DNA from: Micromonosporaceae bacterium
GTDB taxonomy: Bacteria > Actinomycetota > Actinomycetes > Mycobacteriales > Micromonosporaceae
Length of the DNA stretch: 64,000 nucleotides
Assembly (NCBI GenBank): GCA_009377645.1
Contig: WHTQ01000004.1
Location: 48,103 to 112,102 of the forward strand
Reading direction: 5' to 3'
Under the pieces are notes generated by a model, which saw only the letters and a program-made list of their open reading frames with translations, was not told the origin of the DNA and searched no databases. Made by a program: the position numbers and the translations under genes. This document shows, piece after piece, positions 15,750 through 25,074 of the stretch. Numbering within the stretch: the stretch's first letter is position 1; each line of letters starts with the position of its first letter.

Positions 15750-16955
15750 TCAGGTCTCGGTCGCGGCGCTGAGTGCGGCGGCCAGCTCGCCGGCGAGCAG
15801 GGCGGTCTGCCAGCCGCGTGCCCCGAAGCCGGCCAGCACCTGGGTCACCGACTCGGTGCTGGCCGGCTCGGGCGGGTCCCAGGCCAGGCGCCGCACGTAG
15901 TCCGGGGTGACCAGGTTCTCCGGTGGCAGGTGGTGGGTCGCGGCGAGGTTGGTCACCACCTCCCGGCACCGGGCCAGCCGGGCGGCGGCCTCCGGATCCC
16001 GCTCGGCCCACCGATGCGGCGGGGGTGGCCCGTCGTAGCTCAGGGTGGCCGGCAACGTGTCCTCGGCCAGTGCCCGGGCGCTGACCAGCGCAGACAGCCA
16101 GGTGCCGGACAGCCGGCGCACCGACCGGCCGCCGAACCCGGGCAGTGCCAGCAGTGCCCGCTCGTCGGCCGGGTCGGCCTCGGCCGCCGCGATGATCGCC
16201 GGATCCGGCAGCACCCGCCCCGGCGCGGTGTCCCGGCGGGCGGCGACCCGGTCCCGCGCGTACCAGAGCTCGCGCACCCGGGCCAGCGCCCGCGGCCCGC
16301 GCACCTTGTGGATGCCGGAGGTGCGCCGCCACGGGTCCGGCCGGGGGCGGGGCGGTGTGGCGGCGCCGGCGGCGAGCGCGGCGAACTCCTCGGTCGCCCA
16401 CTCCCGCTTGCCCTGCTGCTCCAGCTCGGTGGCGAGCAGGTCGCGCAGCGGCACCAGCAGCTCCACGTCCAGCGCCGCATAGGCCAGCCAGGTCTCCGGC
16501 AGCGGCCGTACCGACCAGTCGGCAGCCGAGTGGTGCTTGTCCAGCGTGAAGCCGAGCAGCTGTTCGGTCAACGCGGCGAGCCCGACTCGCTCGAAGCCGC
16601 ACAGCCGGGCCGCCAGCTCGGTGTCGAACAGCTGCTTCGGCAGCAGCCCCAGCTCGGCCAGGCACGGCAGGTCCTGGCTGGCGGCGTGCAGCACCCACTC
16701 GGCACTGTCGATGGCGCGGCCCAGCTCCCGCAGGTCGCCGAGGGGCTGTGGATCGATCAGCACGGTGCCGGCGCCGTCCCGGCGCAGCTGCATCAGGTAG
16801 GCCCGCTGGGTGTAGCGGTAGCCGGACGCGCGTTCGGCGTCGACCGCGATCGGTCCCTGCCCGGCGGCCAGGCGGGTGACCACCTCGGCCAGGGCAGCCG
16901 GTGTGGCCACCGGCTCGGGGGTGCCGTCGCGAGGGGCGGTCAACGGAACAGGCAC
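15750..16955 (-). CDS. rnd: Ribonuclease D-like 3'-5' exonuclease with HRDC domain
   Basis: 401 residues. The DEDD-y exonuclease site is complete: Asp39 and Glu41 (PIAVDAERAS), Asp95 (LHAASQDLPCL), and Tyr159 with Asp163 (AYAALDVELLVPL). An HRDC nucleic-acid-binding domain follows (about 205-290, including DERALLALPGFGGRSVRRL). It trims 3' ends of structured RNAs such as tRNA precursors. The GTG start at 16955 is placed by a TACTGT hexamer 6 nt upstream; the longer open frame upstream has no family similarity. Its position near DUF3000 and hemE is typical of Micromonosporaceae. Confidence 0.93.
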   Translation of the reverse strand: MPVPLTAPRDGTPEPVATPAALAEVVTRLAAGQGPIAVDAERASGYRYTQRAYLMQLRRDGAGTVLIDPQPLGDLRELGRAIDSAEWVLHAASQDLPCLAELGLLPKQLFDTELAARLCGFERVGLAALTEQLLGFTLDKHHSAADWSVRPLPETWLAYAALDVELLVPLRDLLATELEQQGKREWATEEFAALAAGAATPPRPRPDPWRRTSGIHKVRGPRALARVRELWYARDRVAARRDTAPGRVLPDPAIIAAAEADPADERALLALPGFGGRSVRRLSGTWLSALVSARALAEDTLPATLSYDGPPPPHRWAERDPEAAARLARCREVVTNLAATHHLPPENLVTPDYVRRLAWDPPEPASTESVTQVLAGFGARGWQTALLAGELAAALSAATET

Positions 16956-16961
16956 GCCCAA

Positions 16962-16967
16962 ACAGTA
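16962..16967 (-). promoter_or_regulatory. Likely leaderless -10 element of the RNase D gene
   Basis: TACTGT on the minus strand followed by 6 nt and the GTG at 16955. No ribosome-binding site is visible. Confidence 0.45.
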
Positions 16968-17065
16968 CGGTGTGAGGCCAGCCCCCGTCGTGAGCGGTGC
17001 CGGGGTTGCGCAGATGTGGTTACCTTTGACCGAGACGACGTGGGCGCAGGGAGGACAGATCCGAC

Positions 17066-18247
17066 ATGGACAGCTGGACCCACCCGACCGGACGGCCGCC
17101 CGATTTCGCCGAGCCGACCCCGGAGCCCCGCCCCACCGATCCGCCGCCCGCCGTCCCTGCCGCGCTCGCTCCGGTCGGGCCCGCCCCGGCCGGGCCCGCC
17201 GCCCCCGGCGTGGCGGCAGTTCCGCCGCAGCGCACGGGCGAGTGGGGTCCCCCCCGACCACCCGGTGAGTGGGTTCCGCCGCCGCCCCCGGCCCCGGGCG
17301 GGTGGCCCCCACCGCCGCCCCAAGAACCAGGCGGGTGGGCACCGCCGCCCCCGGGAGCCGATGGAGCCGGCGAGTGGGCTCCGCCGCCGCCGCTGCCGCC
17401 CCCGCCCGGCGGCTGGCCACCGCCCCCGACCGCCCCCGGCCTGCAGGCGCCCCGGGCCCGCCGCGGGTGGCCGGGAGTGCTGGCGCTCGTGCTGGTGCTG
17501 GCCCTGACCGCGGGAGTCGCGGTGCAGACCTGGCAGTTGGTCGGAGTCTCGTCTCGGCTGGACCGGGCCAACCAGCGGTTGGCCGAGCTGACCCAGGGCC
17601 AGGAGTACGCGGGGGAGCGGCTCGACGCGATCGAGGACCGGGCGAGCGAGCTGGAGCAGCGGGCGGGCGAGGCGTTCGACTCGGAGGAGATCGCCGCCGC
17701 CGTGGTTCCGAGCGTGTTCATGGTGGTGGCCGGCGACTTCGGCGGCACCGCGTTCGCGGTCGGGCCGGAGACCGACGACGGCGGCACGAACCTGTTCACC
17801 AACTTCCATGTGGTCCAGCCGGTGTGGGACGACGGTGTCCGGGAGGTGACGCTGGAGCGGACCAACCAGCGGTACCCGGCAGAGATCGTCGAGGTCGACC
17901 CGGCGGCGGACGTGGCCTGGCTGCAGACCAGCACCTCGTTCCGCGGGCTGGCGACCAGCGGCGAGCAGGTGCGCTCCGGGCAGCCGATCATCGCGGTCGG
18001 GGCGCCGCTCGGGCTGACCGACGTGGTCACCACCGGAGTGGTGAGCTCGCCCTCGCAGGATCTGCCGGATGGGTCCGGACCGTGGATCCAGTTCGACGCC
18101 GCCGTCAACCCGGGTAACTCCGGTGGCCCGGTGATCAACGCGGAACAGCAGGTTGTGGGCATCGCCACCGCGAAGAACCCAGATGCGGAGGCGCTCGGGT
18201 TCGCGGTGCCGATCGAGGTCGCGTGCGACCTGTTCGACATCTGCTGA
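17066..18247 (+). CDS. Membrane-anchored trypsin-like serine protease, HtrA-type without PDZ
   Basis: 393 residues. A 130-residue cytoplasmic segment rich in Pro, Gly and Trp (repeated WxPPPPP blocks) precedes one membrane helix (about 134-154), a coiled coil (about 160-205), and an extracytoplasmic S1C protease domain. The triad is intact: His248 (FTNFHVVQP), Asp282 (DPAADVAWLQ) and Ser352 (NPGNSGGPV). No PDZ domain follows, as the chain ends at GFAVPIEVACDLFDIC. It likely serves envelope protein quality control or processing. The ATG follows AGGGAGGACAG. The next gene, 38 bp away, encodes another protein with a Pro-rich tail, one helix and a coiled coil, suggesting a partner. Confidence 0.9.
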   Translation: MDSWTHPTGRPPDFAEPTPEPRPTDPPPAVPAALAPVGPAPAGPAAPGVAAVPPQRTGEWGPPRPPGEWVPPPPPAPGGWPPPPPQEPGGWAPPPPGADGAGEWAPPPPLPPPPGGWPPPPTAPGLQAPRARRGWPGVLALVLVLALTAGVAVQTWQLVGVSSRLDRANQRLAELTQGQEYAGERLDAIEDRASELEQRAGEAFDSEEIAAAVVPSVFMVVAGDFGGTAFAVGPETDDGGTNLFTNFHVVQPVWDDGVREVTLERTNQRYPAEIVEVDPAADVAWLQTSTSFRGLATSGEQVRSGQPIIAVGAPLGLTDVVTTGVVSSPSQDLPDGSGPWIQFDAAVNPGNSGGPVINAEQQVVGIATAKNPDAEALGFAVPIEVACDLFDIC

Positions 18248-18285
18248 CCAACCCCGACCCGTTCGTACCCGGATTGGAGACTCTG

Positions 18286-19104
18286 GTGTCCTACCCCGAC
18301 CACCCCTACCACTCCGCCGACCAGCCGCCCGCCCGCGGATCTGTGCCGGTGCCCCCGCCGCCCCCGCCCGCCGCCGGCTACCCGGCCTACCCGACCCCGA
18401 TGGGGCCGTCGGAGACCGGGCCGCCGACCATCCCGATGCAGCCCGGCGGCCGGCACGACCAGACCACCGCACCCGGCTACCCGCCCGGCAGCGCGACCCC
18501 GCCCGCACCGCCGCCGATGCCGGGTACGGCCCCGTTGCCGGGCATGCCGGGTACGGCTCCGGGCAGCCCCGGACCAGCACCGAGCGGGTGGACGCCGATG
18601 TCCGGGCCGCCGGGCCAGCCCGGTCTGCCCGCTCTGTCCGGTCCGCCCGGTCCGCCGGGCCAGCGCCGGGCGCCGCGCGGCGGCGGTGGCCGGAAGACCG
18701 CGCTGGTGCTGCTGTCGGTGGCCACCGGCCTGCTGCTGGTCGGCGGTGGCGTGCTGGGCTACCTGTGGTGGTCCACCAGCACCGAGCTGACCGACACCCG
18801 GACCGACCTGCAGTCCCAGGTCGAGGACCTGACCGGGACGGTGGAGTCGCGGGACTCCGAGATCGACCGGCTCGGCGACGACCTGCAGCAGGCCCAGGAC
18901 GAGCTGTCGGATGCGCAGACCGACCTGGAGGGCACCGAGAACATGGTCTCGCTGCTCGAGGAGCAGCAGGACGCGATCCGGCGGTGCATCGTCCTGGCCT
19001 CGGAGGTCAACGCAGAGATCGAGGCCGGCCAGGACGTGTCCGAGGCCCGGTTCGATGAGGTCGACGAGGCGTGCGCGGAGGCGGACAAGATCCTCGGGTT
19101 CTGA
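18286..19104 (+). CDS. Pro-rich single-pass membrane protein with coiled coil
   Basis: 272 residues. N-terminal tail (1-135) rich in Pro/Gly, partly collagen-like (GPPGQPGLPALSGPPGPPGQ) and encoded by GC-rich imperfect repeats near 18530-18660. One membrane helix (about 138-160) is followed by an acidic coiled coil (about 165-230, rich in heptads such as VEDLTGTVESRDSEIDRL) and a short C-terminal helix with Cys in RRCIVLASEV and VDEACAEADK. The GTG start at 18286 is preceded by GGAGA. No enzymatic domain is seen. Same topology as the upstream protease, so the two coiled coils may pair (inference). Confidence 0.75.
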   Translation: MSYPDHPYHSADQPPARGSVPVPPPPPPAAGYPAYPTPMGPSETGPPTIPMQPGGRHDQTTAPGYPPGSATPPAPPPMPGTAPLPGMPGTAPGSPGPAPSGWTPMSGPPGQPGLPALSGPPGPPGQRRAPRGGGGRKTALVLLSVATGLLLVGGGVLGYLWWSTSTELTDTRTDLQSQVEDLTGTVESRDSEIDRLGDDLQQAQDELSDAQTDLEGTENMVSLLEEQQDAIRRCIVLASEVNAEIEAGQDVSEARFDEVDEACAEADKILGF

Positions 19105-19132
19105 CCACGGCGGCTACCGCCACCGATCACCG

Positions 19133-19741
19133 CTACCGGACGCCGCGCAGGGCGCTCACCCCAGGCGGTGGCAGGCCGGCGGTGGAGGCTAGCAGCGCGC
19201 ACCAGGCCGACATGTGCCCGGCCAGGTCCAGCCGCCCGGCCTGGTCACCGACCGGAGTCCAGGAGGCGCGGATCTCGAGGTCGGCCATGGCCGGCGGCCC
19301 GGCCAGCTCGCCGAACCGGGTGGAGGTGGTCTGGGTGACGGTGCCGGCCAGCGCGGCATACCCCGGAGCGTGCGTGTCCAGCGCGTCGGTCAGCCAGCTC
19401 CAGCCGACCTCCGGCAGCAGCGGGTCGGCGGCCAGGTCCGGCTCCAGCTCCGCGGTGACGTAGGTGACCAGCCGCAGCTGGCCCTCCCACCCCTCCTGCC
19501 CGGCCGGGTCGTAGAGCAGGATCAGCCGGCCGGTCGCCATCTCCTCCAGCCCGGGCGGCTGCGCCTCCGCCCCCACCGCATACGAGTAGGGGGCGAGCCG
19601 CTGCGGGGCGGGCAGCTCGGTGAGCGTCATCTCCCGCCGGGGTCGGACCGACCGCAGCTGGTCGACCGCCTGCGCGAACTCGGCCGGCCCCGGGTCGGGC
19701 ACCGCACCCGCGGGCTGGTCATGCGGGAACGGGGGAGTCAA
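19133..19741 (-). CDS. DUF3000 family protein
   Basis: 202 residues. The body matches the actinobacterial DUF3000 family: FAQAVDQLRSVRPRREMTL, RLAPYSYAVGAE, GRLILLYDPAGQEGWEGQLR and LLPEVGWSWLTDALDTHA. Its function is unknown, but the gene is almost always beside hemE and ribonuclease D in actinomycetes. The start at 19741 would be TTG behind GGAGGGAGCGAG; a shorter start a few codons in is possible because the first 20 residues are low-complexity. Confidence 0.88.
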   Translation of the reverse strand: MTPPFPHDQPAGAVPDPGPAEFAQAVDQLRSVRPRREMTLTELPAPQRLAPYSYAVGAEAQPPGLEEMATGRLILLYDPAGQEGWEGQLRLVTYVTAELEPDLAADPLLPEVGWSWLTDALDTHAPGYAALAGTVTQTTSTRFGELAGPPAMADLEIRASWTPVGDQAGRLDLAGHMSAWCALLASTAGLPPPGVSALRGVR

Positions 19742-19901
19742 CTCGCTCCCTCCCCGCGGCGGGGGGAGCCGGTCGGGGGCGCCATGCCGTCGAGCCTAGG
19801 CGTCGGCGTGCCGGGGGACCGTCATCGACGCGGCGTTCGGCGCGCCACCCGCGCTATCGTGTCAAAGGCCCAGTAGCAGAAGCCGAACGTCGGATGGTGC
19901 T

Positions 19902-20591
19902 GTGCCCACGCGTACCGCTCTTGTGCTCGGTTGGTTGATCCTGCTCGGCGGGTCATTCGGGCTGTTCGCGCTGACCGCCGCCGCTGCCTGGTGGCAACGG
20001 CGGCGGGAGGTTCCCGGCCGCGCCCGCCGCCAGGCCGACCGGGCCGAGTGGGAGCGCCACCGGGCCGCCGTCGCCGAGCGGTACCGCCAGGCCGCGGCCG
20101 AGCTGGCCGCCGCCCAGCCGCGCGCCGCGGCGGCCGAGCAGGAGCGCGCCCAGTCCTGGCAGGCCCTGGAGCAGGCGGACGCCGCTCACGACGCGGCGGA
20201 CCGCCGGTACGCGCAGGCCGCCCGGCGCGCCGGTGCCGGGCGCCCGGAACCGGACCTGGCCGGGGCGCGGGAGGTGGCGCACGCCGCGCTGGCCGCCTAC
20301 CGGCGCGGTGACCTGTCCGAGGAGCAGCTGTGGCGGGTGTGGGGGTGGGGGACCGGCTGGGACCCGGAGCTGTCCGAGCGGGAGCAGGCGCTGCTGCGGG
20401 CCCGGGCGGCCCGGCGGGAGGCGTTCCTGCGTTACCAGGCCGCGGCCGACCGGGAACGCGCCGCCGCGGCGGTCGCCGGGGTGGCCGAGGTCCAAGCGCG
20501 GGCGCTCGCCGAGGAGGTGGCAACCGCCGCCGCCGAAGCCCAGTGGGAGGATGGGGCCGATGAGCGCCCCGCCCGAGCCCGGTCCCGCTGA
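19902..20591 (+). CDS. Small membrane protein with Ala/Arg-rich helix, upstream of hemE
   Basis: 229 residues. One N-terminal membrane segment (about 6-26, [19 protein letters not shown]) then a long charged helical region, probably coiled coil (about 35-110), and a second helix at the C-terminus. No family recognised. The GTG start at 19902 is preceded by CGGATGG. Its last 32 bp overlap the start of hemE, indicating that it is translated from the same mRNA as the heme genes; a role in heme handling is only a positional guess. Confidence 0.7.
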   Translation: MPTRTALVLGWLILLGGSFGLFALTAAAAWWQRRREVPGRARRQADRAEWERHRAAVAERYRQAAAELAAAQPRAAAAEQERAQSWQALEQADAAHDAADRRYAQAARRAGAGRPEPDLAGAREVAHAALAAYRRGDLSEEQLWRVWGWGTGWDPELSEREQALLRARAARREAFLRYQAAADRERAAAAVAGVAEVQARALAEEVATAAAEAQWEDGADERPARARSR

Positions 20592-21609
20592 GTCCGCGCT
20601 GCTGCGGGCCTACCGCGGCCAGCCGGTGCCGCACACCCCGGTCTGGTTCATGCGGCAGGCCGGGCGGTCGCTGCCGGAGTACCGGCGGGTCCGGGCCGGG
20701 ATCCCGATGCTGGAAGCCTGCCGCCGCCCGGAGCTGGTCTGCGAGATCACGCTGCAACCGGTGCGCCGGCACGGGGTGGACGCGGCGATCCTGTTCAGCG
20801 ACATCATGGTGCCGCTGGCGGCGGCCGGGGTCGACCTGGAGATCGTGCCGGGCACCGGCCCGGTGGTGGCCGAGCCGATCCGCGCCGCCGCCGACCTGGC
20901 CCGGCTGCGACCGCTGGCCGCCGCCGATGTGTCCTTTATCGACAAGGCGGTCCGGCTGCTGCTGCCGGAGCTGGGCGGCACGCCGCTGATCGGGTTCGCG
21001 GGGGCACCGTTCACGCTGGCCAGCTACCTGGTGGAGGGCGCGCCGTCGCGCACGTACGCCACCACCAAGGCTCTGATGTACGGTCACCCGGCGCTCTGGC
21101 ACGACCTGTGCGAACGGCTGGCCCAGATCACCTTGGAGTTCCTCCGGGTCCAGGTCTCCGCCGGCGCGTCCGCGGTCCAGCTGTTCGACTCCTGGGCCGG
21201 GGCCCTGTCCGAGGCGGACTACCGGCGCTACGTCCTCCCGCACTCCGCGTCGGTGCTGTCCGGGCTGGCCGACCTCGGCGTCCCGAGGGTCCACTTCGGA
21301 GTCGGCACCGCCGAGCTGCTGGCCGCGATGGCGCAGGCCGGCGCGGACGTGATCGGGGTGGACTGGCGCACCCCGCTGTCGGCGGCCGCCGCCCGCACCG
21401 GCGGCACCCGCCCGGTCCAGGGCAACCTCGACCCCACCACCCTGTTCGCCCCCTGGCAGGTCATCGAGGCCGAAGTCAAGCGGGTTCTCGCCGACGGTGC
21501 CGCCGCCCCCGGTCACGTGTTCAACCTCGGTCACGGGGTCCTCCCGGAGACCGACCCGGATGTGCTGCGCCGCGTCGTCGACCTCGTCCACGCGACCAGA
21601 CCGCGTTGA
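20560..21609 (+). CDS. hemE: Uroporphyrinogen decarboxylase
   Basis: 349 residues. Converts uroporphyrinogen III to coproporphyrinogen III in the cytosol. The signature [16 protein letters not shown] with substrate-binding Arg residues, and [17 protein letters not shown] with the catalytic Asp, are intact; the family motif [13 protein letters not shown] is also present. The start at 20560 is chosen for its 9-nt distance from GGGAGG; an ATG three codons earlier sits directly on that site. First of three heme genes on the plus strand (hemE, hemY, hemQ). Confidence 0.96.
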   Translation: MSAPPEPGPAESALLRAYRGQPVPHTPVWFMRQAGRSLPEYRRVRAGIPMLEACRRPELVCEITLQPVRRHGVDAAILFSDIMVPLAAAGVDLEIVPGTGPVVAEPIRAAADLARLRPLAAADVSFIDKAVRLLLPELGGTPLIGFAGAPFTLASYLVEGAPSRTYATTKALMYGHPALWHDLCERLAQITLEFLRVQVSAGASAVQLFDSWAGALSEADYRRYVLPHSASVLSGLADLGVPRVHFGVGTAELLAAMAQAGADVIGVDWRTPLSAAAARTGGTRPVQGNLDPTTLFAPWQVIEAEVKRVLADGAAAPGHVFNLGHGVLPETDPDVLRRVVDLVHATRPR

Positions 21610-21622
21610 TCATGGAGCAGCC

Positions 21623-23023
21623 GTGCCGGTGAGGGTCGCGGTGGTCGGGGGCGGCATCACCGGGCTGGCGGCGGCGCTGCGGCTACGCGACCGGCTCGGC
21701 CTGGCCGCCGAGATCACCGTGTACGAGCAGCAACACCAGCTGGGCGGGAAGCTGCGCACCGGCTCGCTGGCCGGCCGGACCGCCGAGCGGGGCGCCGACG
21801 CGTTCCTGATCCGCGACCCCAGCGGCGGCGAGGAATCGGCGGCGGTCGCGCTGGCCCGGCGGGTCGGGCTGGGCGACGAGCTGGTCCACCCGCGGCCGCT
21901 GCCGGCGGCGGTGCTGGTCGACGGAGAGCTGCGCCCGATCCCCGCGGGCACGCTGGTCGGCGTACCCGGAGATCTGGACCGGGTGGCGGCGGTGGCGCAG
22001 CCGGCGGCCGAGCGTGACCGGGACGCAGGCCGGCCGCTGCTGGCCGCCGGAGCGGACGTGAGCGTCGGCGAGCTGGTCCGGCGGCGGCTCGGCGACCAGG
22101 TGGTGGACCGACTGGTCGACCCGATGCTGGGCGGCGTGTACGCCGGGCGGGCGGACGCGCTGTCGCTGGCCGCCACCATGCCCGGGCTGGCCGCCGCCTG
22201 CCGCACCGAGCCGACGCTGGTCGGCGCGGTCCGGGCGGCGCTGGCGGCCGCGCCCCGCCCGGCCGGCACGCCCGTGTTCGCCGCGGTCCGGGGCGGGATG
22301 AGCCGGCTGGTCGAGGCGGTCGAGGCGGCCGCCGGGGCCACCGTGCGGCGGGGCCGGCCGGTCCGCGAGCTGGTTCCGACGGGGGCGGGCTGGCGGCTGG
22401 TGGTCGGCTCCACCCGGGACGCCGAGCAGGTGGCGGCGGATGCGGTGGTGCTGGCACTGCCGTCGCGCCCGGCCGCCCGGCTGCTGCGGGCCGAGCACCC
22501 GGAGGCGGCCGCGCTGGTCGGCGAGCTCGACTACGCGAGCGTGGCGCTGGTGACCCTGGCCGTGCCGGGCGGCGTGGAGCCGCCGTGGACCGGCTTCCTG
22601 GTGCCGGCCGCCGAGGGCACCGCGGTCAAAGCCGCCACCTTCCTCAGCCAGAAGTGGGGGCTGCCGGACGAGCCGCGGCTGGTGCGTGCCTCGGTCGGGC
22701 GGTACGGCGACGAGCAGGTCCTGCGGCTGGCCGACGACGCACTCGTGCACCGGGTGCACGCTGAGCTGGGCCAGATCCTGCGTCACAGCCTGGGCCAGGA
22801 TCTGCCGTTGCCGGTCGCGGCGCACGTGCAGCGGTGGGGCGGCGCGTTGCCGCAGTACGCACCCGGGCACCCGGACCGGGTCGCGGCGGTCCGGGCAGCG
22901 CTGCCGGACACGCTGCTGCTGGCCGGCGCCGGGTACGACGGGGTGGGCATCCCGGCCTGCATCCGGTCCGGCCAGACCGCCGCCGACGCGGCGACCGCCG
23001 CCCTGGAACAATCGGTGACCTGA
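21623..23023 (+). CDS. hemY: Coproporphyrinogen III oxidase (HemY/CgoX type)
   Basis: 466 residues. FAD-dependent flavoprotein with the dinucleotide-binding motif VAVVGGGITGLAAALRL at the N-terminus, the family block GRTAERGADAFLIRD, the membrane/substrate region VVDRLVDPMLGGVYAGRAD and the C-terminal FAD motif LLLAGAGYDGVGIPACIRSG. In actinobacteria this enzyme oxidises coproporphyrinogen to coproporphyrin, not protoporphyrinogen, because HemQ acts last. The GTG start at 21623 follows GGAGC, 13 bp after hemE. An upstream in-frame extension belongs to another frame of hemE. Confidence 0.95.
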   Translation: MPVRVAVVGGGITGLAAALRLRDRLGLAAEITVYEQQHQLGGKLRTGSLAGRTAERGADAFLIRDPSGGEESAAVALARRVGLGDELVHPRPLPAAVLVDGELRPIPAGTLVGVPGDLDRVAAVAQPAAERDRDAGRPLLAAGADVSVGELVRRRLGDQVVDRLVDPMLGGVYAGRADALSLAATMPGLAAACRTEPTLVGAVRAALAAAPRPAGTPVFAAVRGGMSRLVEAVEAAAGATVRRGRPVRELVPTGAGWRLVVGSTRDAEQVAADAVVLALPSRPAARLLRAEHPEAAALVGELDYASVALVTLAVPGGVEPPWTGFLVPAAEGTAVKAATFLSQKWGLPDEPRLVRASVGRYGDEQVLRLADDALVHRVHAELGQILRHSLGQDLPLPVAAHVQRWGGALPQYAPGHPDRVAAVRAALPDTLLLAGAGYDGVGIPACIRSGQTAADAATAALEQSVT

Positions 23024-23044
23024 GCGAGGCGAGGTAGTGGTGAT

Positions 23045-23746
23045 ATGAGCGAGCAGACGAACGCGGCCCGGCTGCGGGAGCTGAACGAGACCCTCCGCTA
23101 CACCATGTGGTCCGTGTTCCGGGCGGCCACCCCACTGCCGGAGACCCGCGGCCAGCTGGTCACCGAGGCGGAGGCGCTGCTGGCCCAGCTGGGCGACAAG
23201 GACGTGGTGGTGCGCGGCTGCTACGACGTGGCCGGGCTGCGGGCCGACGCCGACCTGATGGTCTGGTGGCACGCCGGCTCCGCGGACGCGCTGCAGGAGG
23301 GGTACGGGCGGCTGCGGCGCACCGGGCTCGGCCGGCACTTGGTGCCGGTGTGGTCGCAGCTGGCGCTGCACCGGCCGGCCGAGTTCAACAAGAGCCACGT
23401 GCCGGCGTTCCTGGCCGGCGAGCCACCCCGCGCGTACCTGTGTGTCTATCCGTTCGTGCGCTCCTACGAGTGGTATCTGCTGCCCGACGCGGAGCGCCGG
23501 GCGATGCTGGCCGAGCACGGGCAGCTGGCGCGCGGCTTCCCGGACGTGCGGGCCAACACGGTCGCCTCGTTCGCGCTCGGCGACTACGAGTGGATGCTCG
23601 CCTTCGAGGCCGACGAGCTGCACCGGATCGTGGACCTGATGCGGGAGCTGCGCGCCTCGGCGGCCCGCCGGCACGTCCGCGAGGAGGTGCCGTTCTACAC
23701 CGGCCGGCGCCGCCCGCTGGCCGACATCGTCACCTCCCTGCCCTGA
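23045..23746 (+). CDS. hemQ: Coproheme decarboxylase (HemQ/ChdC)
   Basis: 233 residues, chlorite-dismutase fold. Converts coproheme III to heme b by two oxidative decarboxylations. The actinobacterial active-site segment [13 protein letters not shown] carries the catalytic Tyr, and [21 protein letters not shown] and the heme-side block [13 protein letters not shown] are typical. Its presence with HemY defines the coproporphyrin-dependent heme route; the ferrochelatase must be elsewhere. ATG start at 23045, 21 bp after hemY; a GAGG site lies upstream. Confidence 0.96.
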   Translation: MSEQTNAARLRELNETLRYTMWSVFRAATPLPETRGQLVTEAEALLAQLGDKDVVVRGCYDVAGLRADADLMVWWHAGSADALQEGYGRLRRTGLGRHLVPVWSQLALHRPAEFNKSHVPAFLAGEPPRAYLCVYPFVRSYEWYLLPDAERRAMLAEHGQLARGFPDVRANTVASFALGDYEWMLAFEADELHRIVDLMRELRASAARRHVREEVPFYTGRRRPLADIVTSLP

Positions 23747-23748
23747 CC

Positions 23749-23775
23749 GGTCGGCGCGGTCGGCGCGGTCGGCGC
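23749..23775. repeat. Three 9-bp tandem repeats between convergent genes
   Basis: GGTCGGCGC repeated three times exactly, just after hemQ and up to the stop codon of the homocitrate-synthase-like gene. CTGACC and GGTCAG flank it as an inverted repeat. May serve as a convergent terminator; otherwise a simple slippage repeat. Confidence 0.6.
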
Positions 23776-23777
23776 GG

Positions 23778-25001
23778 TCAGCCGAGCAGACCCGGGTAGA
23801 GCAGGGCGAGCTGGCGCGGGTACCCGGCGATCAGCCGCAGCTCGTCGTCGGTCAGCGGCCGCCCGGTGCCGGCGTTGCACAGCTGCACCAGCTGGAAGGT
23901 CAGGTCCTCGTCGGTGACCTCGATGCCGAGGCCCTCCAGCACATGCCGGAACCCCGCCTTGCCGCCGTACTCCCCGGTCAGGACGGCCCGGCCCGGGCGG
24001 GCGTGCCAGTCGTCCGGGAACGGGCCGAGCGTGTGCTCGTCGTACAGCTCGTAGTTGCGGTGGTCCTTCAGCGCACCGTCGGCGTGGATGCCGGACTCGT
24101 GCGCGAACGCGTTGCCGCCCACCCCGGGCTGGTTGAGCGGCAGCGGCTGCCCGAGCGCGTACCCGGCCCAGGCGGCGAACCGGCGGGCCCAGGCCAGGTC
24201 GATCGGGTCGGCGACCTGGGCGCCGGCCGGGATCCCGAAGCCGTGCCGCAGGGCCAGGATGCAGGACAGCAGGTCGGCGTTGCCGGAGCGCTCGCCGATT
24301 CCGTTCACGCAGGTGTTGACCCAGACGTCCTGCCCGGCGGCCAGTCCGCCGAGCGCGCCGGAGACCGAGTTGGCGACCGCCATGCCGAGGTCGTTGTGGC
24401 AGTGGGTCTCGACCGGCATGCCGGTCGCGCCGGCGAGCGTGGCGAACCGCTCGCCGATCCGGGCCGGGGTGTCCCCGCCGATCGTGTCGCAGTAGCGCAG
24501 CCGGTCCGCACCGGCCTCCTTGGCGGCGAGCGCGAACTCGATCAGGAACCGGTCGTCGGTGCGGGACCCGTCCTCGGCGTTCACGCCGACGGTCCGGGCA
24601 CCGCCCTGCTTCGCGGCCCGGACCGCGGCGACCGTCTCGCGGATCACCGCGTCCCGGTCCAGCCGGCCCTGGAACTTCCCCTGGAGCATCTGGTCGGACG
24701 TCGAGATCGACAGGTTGTAATGGGCGAGCCCGAGCTTGCTCGACCGCTCCACGTCCTCGGTCACCGCCCGGCACCAGCCGGAGAGCCGCAGCTGCCCGAA
24801 CGCGCCCGCCTCCGACAGCGCGACCTGCGCCCGCAGGTAGGGCTCCTCGTGGAACAGGAACGGGAAGCCGGCCTCCGACTGCGCCACGCCGAGCTTGCCC
24901 AGGTAGAAGTTGACCATGGTCTTGCCGAACTTCGACAGCCCGGTCCGGGCGGTCTGCACGCCGTCGCGGTTGGTCACGTCGAGAAAGTGGATGCGGCCCA
25001 T
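23778..25001 (-). CDS. Homocitrate synthase/isopropylmalate synthase-like acyltransferase
   Basis: 407 residues of the DRE-TIM metallolyase family, which condense acetyl-CoA with a 2-oxo acid. Active-site elements: DVTNRDGVQ (Arg-Asp pair), ETHCHNDLGMAVANS (metal-binding His-x-His), CVNGIGERSGNADLL (flexible Gly loop) and AHESGIHADGALK. It lacks the C-terminal allosteric domain of LeuA, so leucine feedback is not expected; homocitrate or a related product is likely. It is divergent from a DNA-binding citrate-synthase homologue with shared operator palindromes, suggesting joint control. The substrate cannot be read from sequence. Confidence 0.85.
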   Translation of the reverse strand: MGRIHFLDVTNRDGVQTARTGLSKFGKTMVNFYLGKLGVAQSEAGFPFLFHEEPYLRAQVALSEAGAFGQLRLSGWCRAVTEDVERSSKLGLAHYNLSISTSDQMLQGKFQGRLDRDAVIRETVAAVRAAKQGGARTVGVNAEDGSRTDDRFLIEFALAAKEAGADRLRYCDTIGGDTPARIGERFATLAGATGMPVETHCHNDLGMAVANSVSGALGGLAAGQDVWVNTCVNGIGERSGNADLLSCILALRHGFGIPAGAQVADPIDLAWARRFAAWAGYALGQPLPLNQPGVGGNAFAHESGIHADGALKDHRNYELYDEHTLGPFPDDWHARPGRAVLTGEYGGKAGFRHVLEGLGIEVTDEDLTFQLVQLCNAGTGRPLTDDELRLIAGYPRQLALLYPGLLG

Positions 25002-25021
25002 GCGGCAAAGCTTGACAGCCT

Positions 25022-25055
25022 TTGTCGAGTATCGTCAACGTTGACTAAAATCAAC
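25022..25055. promoter_or_regulatory. Divergent promoter with GTTGA/TCAAC operator
   Basis: GTCAACGTTGAC (25034-25045) is a perfect 12-bp palindrome, and GTTGA-N6-TCAAC (25040-25055) overlaps it, giving three related half-sites. For the rightward gene, TTGTCG (25022-25027), 18 nt, TAAAAT (25046-25051) form a good promoter; for the leftward gene AGTATC (25028-25033) reads GATACT. A protein bound here would block both. The N-terminal DNA-binding domain of the rightward gene product is the obvious candidate. Confidence 0.6.
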
Positions 25056-25074
25056 TAACGGGGCAGGGGAGAGC

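Noticed and set aside
14224..16698. Minus-strand open frame of 824 codons
   Set aside because: The 5' half is an Ala/Gly/Arg-rich shadow of ribonuclease D; the gene begins at 15717 after a plausible -10 element.
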